NCBI GenBank assembly: GCA_006503475.1
Contig: RSEH01000017.1
Span: 62,001 to 126,000 of the forward strand
Reading direction: 5' to 3'
Length of the DNA: 64,000 bases
From: Stentor roeselii
Taxonomy: Eukaryota > Ciliophora > Heterotrichea > Heterotrichida > Stentoridae
Shown: positions 35,931-45,248 of the stretch, in pieces
How positions within the stretch are numbered: the stretch's first letter is position 1
Layout: each line of letters starts with the position of its first letter
The notes under the pieces: model-generated
Seen by the model: only the letters and a program-made list of their open reading frames with translations
Databases searched by the model: none
Told to the model about the DNA's origin: nothing
Translations under genes and position numbers: made by a program

Positions 35931-37280
35931 CTAGTTTTTTGACATTTCTGCTAATTGGAAGTAACTTGCCACTGCTTCTCCCACTTGATGTTTCATGTCT
36001 TTTTTTAACTCTCTTCCCAGCCAAAGTCGGTAAATCGCAAGGATCGCGATGATAATGATGATAACAGCGATAACAACGAACCAAAGCCAGCCTGATTTCG
36101 CTTTAGTAGTCCTCGGACTGGGTTTTTTCTTATCTTGGCAATACTCCGGTAGGAATTCCGTGTAATAAGTGGCACAAAGTGCCTCAAGTACCAAGTCAAT
36201 TTCAAGATCACCTCGATAAGTAAGGTTGTTAATGATAATCGCAGGATTGAAAGGGATCCTTTCCTGTCGGTACCAAAGATCCTCTTGTCTCATGACAGAA
36301 TTATCATCAAGATACAAGTCATTCCCTTCAACACTATTTTCAATACACTCCTGCACTTTCTTAACATTAACTCCTGAATTTTTCATGGCCTGTTGAATGC
36401 ATTTATTATTCAAGTCTTGAAAACACTTCTCATAAAACTCGCTGATATAATCGAACCAAATCGAGTAGTCTTTTCCAGCAACTCTATGAATACAAAGCTG
36501 CCTCAAGTCCTCAACGATTGTGTCTTTGCCTTCTAAAGATTCAGTTCCGTCAGGATCATATGCACAGTACCTGCCTCCTGATATGCACTCGTTTTTTAAT
36601 TGACTGAAACCTGACTCTCGGCAGGGTCGACATTCAAATATTGAGTAGTGAGGGGTGAATGTTAATTTGGGAAAAAAACTGATGTATTCTCGAAGGTCTT
36701 TTAATATTTCTAGGGCTGTGTTACTTGAACTTTGCATGAAAATTTTTAGGTCTAGATTCTTGTTTATTGATTTGTTTACTGTGAAGGTTATTGTTAGGAC
36801 TACTTCTGTTTGTCGTGATAAACCGACGAAGTCTCGGATTAAGGAACCGTCTTCTTTTGAGATTAGAAGGGCTGGAATGTTTAAGTTACCTGCTGAGCCG
36901 TTGTCGGACATTATGAAGGAATTTATTTCTTCGTCTTGGTTGTCTACGATTATTACGGCTTTTGCACCGATCTCTTGAGCGTGACGCACTTTTAGGACGA
37001 ATGCGCAGTCCCCTCTATCGATCATCAATATATGAGATGAAAACTGTTCGGCATCTAAAGGCATTAATCTAGAACAACCTAAAGAGTAGCTTCCTTGTTC
37101 CACAACTAATTGACCAGTCAATGTCCTTCCATATTGAGGATTTCCAAAGTTTCCTAATGATACGGGGATCTCACCTTGAGGGTATCTGTTTCTGAACTTT
37201 GTGCTAAGGGTTGATGGTGCGAAAATACGAAGAAATCCTTGAACTTGAGAGAGGAGAAAGATAACTAAGTAGACTCTCAT
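35931..37280 (-). CDS. VSR: Plant-type vacuolar sorting receptor
   Basis: A 449-residue type I membrane protein. Signal peptide 1-16; protease-associated (PA) domain about 40-175 (MIDRGDCAFVLKVRHAQEIGAKAVIIVDN); then a cysteine-rich region diagnostic of VSR/BP80 receptors (FTPHYSIFECRPC, ECISGGRYCAYDPD, VEDLRQLCIHRVAG). A single membrane segment lies near 398-421, and the cytoplasmic tail carries SYFQL, a YxxPhi sorting signal in the place of the plant YMPL. The EGF repeats of plant receptors are missing. It should carry soluble cargo from Golgi to lysosomal or vacuolar compartments. Similar receptors sort proteins to secretory granules in other ciliates and in apicomplexans by sortilin-type systems, so a link to granules is possible. 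Its stop is 21 bp from the channel gene. Confidence 0.92.
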   Translation of the reverse strand: MRVYLVIFLLSQVQGFLRIFAPSTLSTKFRNRYPQGEIPVSLGNFGNPQYGRTLTGQLVVEQGSYSLGCSRLMPLDAEQFSSHILMIDRGDCAFVLKVRHAQEIGAKAVIIVDNQDEEINSFIMSDNGSAGNLNIPALLISKEDGSLIRDFVGLSRQTEVVLTITFTVNKSINKNLDLKIFMQSSSNTALEILKDLREYISFFPKLTFTPHYSIFECRPCRESGFSQLKNECISGGRYCAYDPDGTESLEGKDTIVEDLRQLCIHRVAGKDYSIWFDYISEFYEKCFQDLNNKCIQQAMKNSGVNVKKVQECIENSVEGNDLYLDDNSVMRQEDLWYRQERIPFNPAIIINNLTYRGDLEIDLVLEALCATYYTEFLPEYCQDKKKPSPRTTKAKSGWLWFVVIAVIIIIIAILAIYRLWLGRELKKDMKHQVGEAVASYFQLAEMSKN

Positions 37281-37493
37281 TATTATTACTTATACAACGA
37301 ATATTATAATATGAATTTATCTGAAGGCATAATAAGATGAATGTATGTTGATGAACTTTATATAAGGGTTATTTTAAATATTGATATTAGTCTAAGATAG
37401 GATCTATTGATTATCTTATCATTATTAACAGATGCAAAACAATCTTCATTTATTGATTATAATTCTTCCCATTTATGCAAAATATAACTAATA

Positions 37494-40400
37494 CTAATCA
37501 TCAGACATATAATCTTTGCTCCTATTACTTGAATTTCTACTTCTTCGACTTGAATTTCTACTTCTTCGACTTGAATTTCTGTCTCTGCTACTTGAATTTC
37601 TTTCTCTACCTCTTGAATTTTTACTTTTTTCACTAGAGCTAGAATTTTGCCTATGCGATGAATTAACTTTATTATCATAAGGCCGTGCATCTACATTCTT
37701 TTTCCCAATTGAAACTTTAGAAGCATTAATAAGACTGAGTGGTCTTTTTTTATTGACTTTAATAGGATCCTTAAACTGCTTGAGTTTTTTCTTAAGATCC
37801 TTTACATTAAGTGAAATATCAGTATAATCAAAAAATTTCGCCACAGCTTTTACACCACTTTCCTCAACATCCAGTTTTTCTTTTCCTATATTCGCAATTA
37901 ATATAAGTGATTTGGTGAATTCTTCAGAGTTAATAACAGGTGCACTTTTCCTTTTAGTCAAAAAGTTAAAAACATTCTGACATTGTTCTTTCGAAGTAAT
38001 TTCAAATACTGAAAAATCTTCACAAAACTTATTAAAACAAGTGGTATTGATAGAAGTATCATTCGAGAGTTCATTTCCCATCTTAAAAAGGTAAAAAGCA
38101 AAGATATCCCCAATCTGATCAGTAAACCTATCACAAAACTTCTTGATTTCATAATTATTAATCAGAAACAAGAATTCCTTTTTATTATCTTTCTGCTGAT
38201 TCTGTTCTTTGGCTTTATTTTCATAATAATGCTGAAGCCCGATCTTTTTTTTCTCTTCTTTTCCTTTAATAATCTGTTTCAATCTAAGAGTTTCTTCATC
38301 CTTTTGCTTTTTCACTTTATTTTCCCTATTTTTCAATTCTTCCATCAACCTCTGCATGTTTCTCTTGCGAGACTCTTCACCTTTATGCACATCATCAGAT
38401 ATTTTTCTTTTAAACTGGTCTTCAAGTTCTTTTTGTTTACTTTCTTCATCTTTTTTCTTCTGCCAGTTTTCAATGAGTCTTTTTTTCTCTTCCTTCGCTT
38501 TTTTCAGTCTTTCTTCTGCGACTTTCTTTTGAAGTTCGTCGAGAAAATCTTGATTTTTTCTCTTTTCTTCTTCTTCTCTTAACATCTGTTGTCTTGCAAG
38601 CTTCGCCTTGCGAATCTCTTCCTGAAGCTCGATTTGGCGAAGGCTTCGTTTTCGGTCTTCTTCTGTTTTTGACTTGTCCTGGTCTTTTCGCTGAATTGTT
38701 TCAACTTTTTCAGCAAGGGCTGCGAACTTTGAAGATTTTTCAGGAGAAAGGTTGGAAGATTTGATGGGCTCTTGTTTTAGCTCTGATCGAAGAAGAGCTG
38801 TTGATTTTGCTGGATTTTTTTCGGTATTTTTGATGTTTGAATCGTTTTTTGATGGTTTTTCAGGCTCTTTTTTTTCACTTTGGAGGCTTTTAAGAGGTTC
38901 TTTGGTGTTGATTTCTTTTAAAGTTTTACTGTCTTTCAGATTTTTTGTTTCTTTTCTTTCCATAGTTCCTTTTTTTTCTAAAGCTTCTTTTTTATCCAGA
39001 GCTTCTTTTTTATCCAAGGATTCCATTCTTTCAAGTAATTTTTTATCGTTTTTTTCTTCTTTTTCTTGAGTTTTCGACTCGAATTTCTGAGATTTTTTCA
39101 CGGCAAGGTCGTTTTTTTCCTTAGGCCTGATGGTTTCTGAGACTCTTTCATAGATAGGAGGCTGGGTCTTGACTTCTTTTTTCACAGGTTTTCCCTTGAC
39201 TCGATAAGAGACAGTTTGAAGAATTTGAGGTTCCAAGAACCTGATTCCAAGAGTTTTAAAGATGACGTCATCAAGAATCTCAACAGCGTACCTCATAGGT
39301 TTGGAAAGTCCTGCATTTTCAGGAACAGAGAAGAAAACCGTGACATCTTTATCAGTGATTTTTTCATACCCTTCAGGAATCACTGTTTTAGGGTCTTTTA
39401 AAAGAGCTTTATTGAGACTTCTGACCAAGTCCTTATCACCCGTGCCAGGGTCAGGTTCATCGAAGATTTCAGTGTTTTTTCCTTGGTTCTTATAAGCCTC
39501 TTTCATGAAATCAAGAAGACTTTTCAAAGAAACGACAGGAGGAAGATGGCTGTAGTCATGAGATTTCCTTGAGTAAACAAAAAACGCGATTTGGAGAAAA
39601 ACTCCTTTGAAAGACTTGTAATCGACAAACCACTGTTCAGGTTGTTTTGCGATTTTCAGGTTGTAAGTCCTCATAATTGCCCGAAGCTCTTCTTTGACCA
39701 TGAGTTTAGGGATGATTGAGAAGTCTTTTAACATTTTAATGTACTCCGCGTCGTTTAGTTTTGATTTTCGTTCAGCGTGAAGATCAAAGTCAGTCTTTGC
39801 ATGATTTCTCTTTTCAAAGCCAGTTCCAGAGTACTTAAAGAACAGTAGTTTAAACACTCTTGAATACCTTCCCATCATCAAAGCGACACTTTCCTCTAAA
39901 TCGCTTTCCTCAGCTGAAAACACGCGAAGGTTGACTTCATCTTGAGTGATGTACTTCTGAACAATTCCTTCCTTATAAACCAAAGAACTGGCACCATTGC
40001 GGTTAACACCTTGTTCAACTTTTCTTACTTCAAGTTGTTTTTTTAGTTTTTTCTTTTTAATTTCAAGATTTTTCTGCATTTTTTCTTCTTCTTCTTTCAT
40101 TTTTCTATCTTTTTCTTGTTTTCGTTTTTTCGCTTTTTCGATATCGTCATTTATCCTTTCCCAAGGAAAAGCTCCAGGTTTGACTTTTCTGACAGTGACT
40201 GTTTCGACTACTGGAACAAGTTGATAATTTTCAATGTTTTCCTGCACCGGGTCAGTTGTTTGAAGCCCTGCGAGTAAATCAGCGAGTTGAGCAGCTCGAG
40301 AGTCTTGAATAATGGCCTGGGCATCGCCAAGGAGGTCAAGAAGAACGATAAGTCCATTAAATTCTGCTGCGTTTGCCGTTTTAAACTCGTTGATAAGTTT

Positions 40401-42287
40401 TAAAAGCAAAGTTTTGTACTTTTCATTTAAACTATCTTGCCATTGCTGAATGATCCAATAAACCATGTCTAAAATTTTATTTCGTTGTTGAAGAGCTTCT
40501 TCGAGTTCAGCTGGTTTTTTTCCTTTTTTCACTTTTTTCGACTCGGCGCTAACGGCGAGGTTGAGGCCGTATTCAGAGAAGACAAACAGGTAGTCTTGCA
40601 TTAGTCCTTGAGAAATGAATCTTGAGGCAAGGTAAGTGAAAGGCACGCCTGAGAGCTTTGAATAGACCAGGTCGTTTAAGTAAGACTTGCCGAGCAAGTC
40701 GATGATTTGAATGCCTTGCTTGAGACTTAAGGTGGGGTACTGCGAAATGACGATCAAGAACTCGAAGTCAAAGATTTCCAGAGGCAAGTCGTTAACCTGA
40801 AGTCTTTTTATATAAGGCTCGACCAGGATGCCAATAGGAATATTTTCCGTTTTCTTGAAAATCATTGAAAAGTTATCTTGAATGAATTGTCTTATTTCTG
40901 AGAAAGTATAAGTCTCTACTAATAAAAAGGTCAAAGTTCTGTAAATGACTGGAGCGAATGAACTTTTATTGTCTGTTAAAAGTTCAAACAAATGAAACAT
41001 TACTCCAATCGACAAGAACTTCAAAATCTTGTTATCGTCTCGGCAGGTCCTGTTCAGAAGACTGAGGATGTTGTTCATTTTCGACTCGTTCATCTCGAAA
41101 TAGCTCCAAAAGACAGAAACTATTTTTCCCAAGAAAATTAAACCTGAAGCTCGACTGTCCCTCGGCTTTCCATATCCGAAGTCAGAGTCCTTCGCAGCCA
41201 TTTCGCTCCAATACGCGATCACCCCGCTATCAGCGAGTTCTTCAATAGACGAGGAACTTTCTCTTAAGTGGTCTAAGACCTGGCAGATGATTTCGTAGTA
41301 CTCTCGGTTGTCAGTGAAGACGTTTCTGAGATGAACAGTGAAAAATTCTATTAAACTGAACTGACTCACTTGAATCATGAAGTCAATCGCGTGAGAAGCG
41401 ACTTCTGTTCCGAGTCTTTTCATTGAAAGGACGCAAATTTCTGTCAGGTTTTCGTCAATAAACCACTTCCAGACATCTGCTAACATCTGCTTTTCGCTTA
41501 GGTCTAGAATTATACGAGATAGAACTCGGAAAGTCCATTGGACCACCTCGAAGTCCTTGCTTAGAACTCCTGGCTTTAGAGCTGATAAAACGAATTGAGC
41601 ACTGCCTGAGTCTTCTTCGGTTGAGATCAGGGAAGAGAGATGGTCGTTGTTTACGTAGATGTCTTGTAACCAGTTGCGAACTGGCTCAAAGTCGCCTTTC
41701 AGGCCTTTGGCGATGATATGCGCCAGATATTTGCATCCCTGTGCAAGAAGCCCGGTGGCTTGCTTAGTCGACAAGTGAAAGTTATGTGTAAACGACAGAA
41801 TAAAGAACTCCAGGCAAGATTCTGATTCATTCATCGCCTTTTCTTCATCAATCTGATTAATATCCAGGCCCTGTGTTTGCTTTTTCAAAGTCGGGAATCC
41901 AGAATTCTCAGAATCTTGCAGTAGTCTTAAAATTTCTACAATCGGTTTGGCATCTCCTGCAATTATAAGAGTTCTGGCATCTTGATCCACCTGCACCGAG
42001 AACAATTCAAAGGCTTCAGTAAGAATTTTCCAATTATGCAAAAGATTAGAAGGAGTTTTTACTGTCTTGAGTTTAGAAAGACTAGAAATAGGAGATGGAG
42101 TCTCCGAGTCTGAAGACTATTTAGCAGTTACTTTTAGTTGATTCATTCGTTTTAGCAATGGAACAAAACCATGACCGACAATCAAAGAGTCAACCACTTC
42201 CAATGGTAAATTGAATTTTCCTTTAGCAAGAGGCAACTGAAGTCCAGTACTTCTGAGCCAAGAATAAACATTTTCTGGTACATCCAT
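37494..42287 (-). CDS. CH-like, ARM, charged scaffold with SR tail
   Basis: Exons 42287-42132 and 42116-37494 give 1,592 residues. The N-terminal 100 residues (MDVPENVYSWLRSTG... NWKILTEAFELF...) look like a divergent calponin-homology fold, which the intron splits. About 100-560 is helical and ARM/HEAT-like. A charged coiled region (near 620-680) is followed by a folded part, a long K/E-rich helix (about 960-1330) and another folded part. The last 50 residues are an SR-type tail of seven-residue repeats (RNSSRRS). CH-like and long charged helices suggest binding to microtubules or axoneme parts; this is inference and I cannot name the orthologue. Its ATG is 12 bp after the stop of the SHIPPO gene on the same strand. 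Confidence 0.75.
37529..37633 (-). repeat. 21-bp coding minisatellite (SR tail)
   Basis: Five copies of a 21-bp unit containing TTGAATTTCT (plus strand) begin at 37529, 37550, 37571, 37592 and 37613. They encode the seven-residue Arg/Ser repeat at the C-terminus of the preceding gene. The period is a multiple of three, so copy-number change keeps the frame. Confidence 0.85.
42117..42131 (-). other. 15-nt intron in CH-like scaffold gene
   Basis: On the minus strand GTAACTGCTAAATAG, phase 0. It ends exon 1 after 52 codons; removal joins LKRMNQLK to SSDSETPSP. A is at position 10. Confidence 0.9.
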
Positions 42288-42299
42288 TATATATCTTAA

Positions 42300-43406
42300 C
42301 TAATCTAAAGGACTTCTTGGAGGTTCAGTTTCCCTTCCAGTGGTAGGAATAGTCCACCTGGGTTCACTTTCATAAACAACTTCAGAATCGAGTCTATAAG
42401 TTCCAGGTCCCTACATATTTAATACAGGGGTGGTCATCGTCTTCAGTTTCGGAAGCTTTTTACGAATACTGAATCTAGGACCTCCAAGACTAGTCGGAAT
42501 AAAGTATTCACCTGGCCCAGGACTAGAAGAACGAGGAGCCTGCCCGTTACGTTTCGAGCTTCCAAACCTGTATAAATTTTTACACACTGCTTTTTGACTG
42601 AAGGCCTTCGCATCAGGATCATACGTTCCAGGTCCTGGAGTCGTGTTAAAGACCTTTGTTTCTCTTTTTCCTGTCCCTATCACAGGTCTAGGTGATTTTT
42701 CAGAATTCGTTGGACTATAAGTCCCAGGTCCTGGAGTCTCATTGATTTTTTTTATACTTTTACTTGGAGATATTGAATATGATACACCAGTATTAGGTGG
42801 AGGAATTTTGTAAACATCTGGTCCTGGCGTCTCACTCATTCGAAACATTTTTCTTACAGAGTTGCCAATTTTCCATTTGGGACCTGATAAAGTACTGAAG
42901 TCGAGACTGTAGCTGGCGGGACCTGGACCGTTAAATCTATTAAAGTTCATCTCTCTTTTTGAAGTACCTATTCGATAACTTGGGAATTTTTCTATTGAGA
43001 AGTCGATTGATGGGTAATAAGATGAAGGACCTGGCATTGTTGATTGCTTTTGATTGATATTTTTACCTTTCATTGAGTAACTTGGACCTGTAAGAGAGAA
43101 CTCTTGAGATGGGTACTCTCCTGGACCTGGAGTCGAGTTTTTTAATGTTTTTGAATCTCTTAAGGACTTTGGAAATCTGATTTTAAGTTACGATATTTTT
43201 GGAGAACTCTCTGATAGTGATGGAGAATAACTGCCTGGTCCTGGGTTTTCTAGGCTTGATCTTACACCCGCACGACTTGCTGTTGACAGGTAAAAACGGA
43301 TGGGCTCTGTTTTGGTTATTGTGTATTCTCCTGGACCTGGACTCAAGGTCTTTCCTCGGCTCCTGAATTTTGAATTCTGAGAAAATGACTGGGAAATGTT
43401 TTGCAT
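42300..43406 (-). CDS. SHIPPO (PGP-repeat) microtubule-associated protein
   Basis: Three exons joined across two 15-nt introns give 358 residues. About ten PGPGxY-type motifs (SPGPGEY, NPGPGSY, TPGPGTY and variants) recur every 25-40 residues, the hallmark of the SHIPPO/ODF3/CIMAP/STPG family. These proteins line microtubules, including the inside of ciliary doublets in several species. Both introns fall next to repeat units, and the last exon (36 codons) contains the final PGPGTY, so splicing is needed for the full set. The start is the ATG at 43406. The next gene on this strand begins 12 bp after the stop. Confidence 0.9.
42411..42425 (-). other. 15-nt intron 2 of SHIPPO gene
   Basis: On the minus strand GTATTAAATATGTAG. 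Removal turns TTPV-stop into TTPGPGTYR, completing a SHIPPO motif across the junction. A is at position 10. Confidence 0.93.
43177..43191 (-). other. 15-nt intron 1 of SHIPPO gene
   Basis: On the minus strand GTAACTTAAAATCAG, phase 2. Removal joins SESSPKIS to FPKSLRDSK and leads into the next TPGPGEY motif. A is at position 10. Confidence 0.92.
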
Positions 43407-43649
43407 TTTTATTGGAACATTTTTTCATGGGGTTGATCATGGTTATGAGGATTGCAGAAATTTCAAGTGATTTTTTTAGTTTAGAGGATTATAAAAAGAC
43501 ATGGTATTAATTTTTTTAGTGGTTTGAAATATTGAAAATCTGGTAAAAGGACTTTAATCTAAATACTAAGACTATCTCAAACCATACTCACATCAGGTTT
43601 TTCTAAACATTGAAAATTTCTTAATCTTCATATCAACCAGGTCTAACTA

Positions 43650-43853
43650 TTACCTTAATCTTCTAGCTTCTCTTTCACTTTCAAGCAAAGCAAGCATGTC
43701 ACCTTCTCTTACAGGCCCTTTGACATTTCTTACAAGAGTTCTTCCATTTTCATCACCGTGAAGAACAACTCTCACCTGAGTGATGCCTCCGCGAGATCCA
43801 GTCCTTCCAAGTAATTTTTGAACAGTGGCAAGAATAGGTCCTTGTTCTTCCAT
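43650..43853 (-). CDS. RPS28: Ribosomal protein eS28
   Basis: A complete 67-residue eS28, a small-subunit ribosomal protein at the head near the mRNA exit. The conserved blocks [42 protein letters not shown] are essentially the eukaryotic consensus. No intron. The 5' end lies 44 bp from the stop of the upstream coiled-coil gene on the same strand. Confidence 0.98.
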   Translation of the reverse strand: MEEQGPILATVQKLLGRTGSRGGITQVRVVLHGDENGRTLVRNVKGPVREGDMLALLESEREARRLR

Positions 43854-43897
43854 TTATAAGAAAATAAGGCTGTCGTTTAATTTCCAGATAACATACA

Positions 43898-45163
43898 TTA
43901 ATCAAACTCGCCGAACTCAAAAGTCTCAGGTCCATCCAAGTCTTCAGGAAGTCCAACAAGACTTCCAGATTCGCACCCATTGAAAAAAGGTTCTTTCATG
44001 ACCGACCTGGGTGGAAAAGTTTTATCATAAAGGAGTGTCAAGACCCTTTCCTGTGACAAAAGGATTTCAATGACCTTTTCCATGTCATCCACGCTTTTTT
44101 CACTAAGATGCATTCTCTGCTCACTTCTCTTCTTACTGATGTGTGACTTGACATCATCCACACAGGCCCGAAGAAGACTTTCCAGTTCTTTTTTCGCTTC
44201 CAACTCACGAGCGTAGGCAGTGCGCGCTGCTCGAGTATTCTTCTGTTCAAGTTCAATCATTCGCTTTAATTTGCTGATGACGACTTGGTACTGGTTGGAC
44301 ATTTCGTTGTTGGAAGAACGGCTTACTGCAGATTTGACTCTTGCGCTTTTTCCTCGGACCATTGTTGATGATGCTGGTCTTGAAGGTGTTGATCGGAGAA
44401 GATCTAAAGATCGTTTTAGCTTTTGGTTGCTTTCTCGTAGGGATTCGATTTGACCTTCGAGGATTCTCTTGTCTTGGTCGTGGGACTTGAAGGTTATTTT
44501 TAACTCGTTGTTTTTTTGGGTTAGACGCTTGTTTCGCTCGTCGATTGCGTCGATTTTTGATTTGTTGGTTTCTAGTTCTTCGTATAACTTGTTTTCTTTT
44601 AGGTTTAGCTCGCCTTTTTCGGAGTCTTTTTTTCGCTCTACTTCGAGTTCTTTGCACTTGTCACCTAGTTTTTCGTTGAATTCTTTTACGATTTGTACTT
44701 CTTGTTCTTTTAAAAGGGTCATTGTTTTCTTCTGAACCGTTGAGATCTTATCGATGATCTGTCCATGATACTGAGAAATTCTTTCAAGGTTCTTAGAAGT
44801 GGTATCCAAAATCCTTGGATCTTTTGGCGCAACTCCTTCATTAAGCTTCTCTTCAAAGTCAATAATAGTAGTTCTGTACTCCTGTTCTCTCTTAACATAT
44901 CTTTCTTGTCTCGAATGAATAGCATCTCTCAGTTCTCTGCACCTTTCCTGTTCTCGTTCAAGTTCCTTATTCAATTCGAGCAAGTCATTTTCACTTTCAA
45001 TAGCTTTAACTTTCTGAGCTTTTCTCTTATTATTAGGAATAACAGTCTGAGGCCGAGAGTCTTTCCTCGGTTCATATATTGAAGTGCGTGACTTATGACT
45101 GAGTTCCTGCAGTTCTTCCCGTTGTTCTTCGATTTTGCTTTTAAGTCTGCTTAAAAATGACAT
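43898..45163 (-). CDS. Coiled-coil protein, unknown family
   Basis: A 421-residue protein. Charged heptad-like helices dominate from about 55 to 260 and again from 300 to 365, with a basic Ser-rich break near 265-295 (PASSTMVRGKSARVKSAVSRSS). The N-terminus is basic. The last 40 residues are acidic with glycine and contain GLPEDLDGPETFEFGEFD. This looks like a cytoskeletal or basal-body component, but I cannot name a family. It is divergent from the calcium-channel gene with 85 bp between starts. Confidence 0.75.
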   Translation of the reverse strand: MSFLSRLKSKIEEQREELQELSHKSRTSIYEPRKDSRPQTVIPNNKRKAQKVKAIESENDLLELNKELEREQERCRELRDAIHSRQERYVKREQEYRTTIIDFEEKLNEGVAPKDPRILDTTSKNLERISQYHGQIIDKISTVQKKTMTLLKEQEVQIVKEFNEKLGDKCKELEVERKKDSEKGELNLKENKLYEELETNKSKIDAIDERNKRLTQKNNELKITFKSHDQDKRILEGQIESLRESNQKLKRSLDLLRSTPSRPASSTMVRGKSARVKSAVSRSSNNEMSNQYQVVISKLKRMIELEQKNTRAARTAYARELEAKKELESLLRACVDDVKSHISKKRSEQRMHLSEKSVDDMEKVIEILLSQERVLTLLYDKTFPPRSVMKEPFFNGCESGSLVGLPEDLDGPETFEFGEFD

Positions 45164-45248
45164 TATTTTTGAAGGATGTTGTTTAAACCGGGATATGTTT
45201 TCCAGTTTTTTTAAGAAAATTTAAGAATTCACTTTAACACCCTGCTTT

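Noticed and set aside
37529-37633. CRISPR-like or satellite array
   Set aside because: There are no spacers; the repeats are in frame and encode an Arg/Ser tail.
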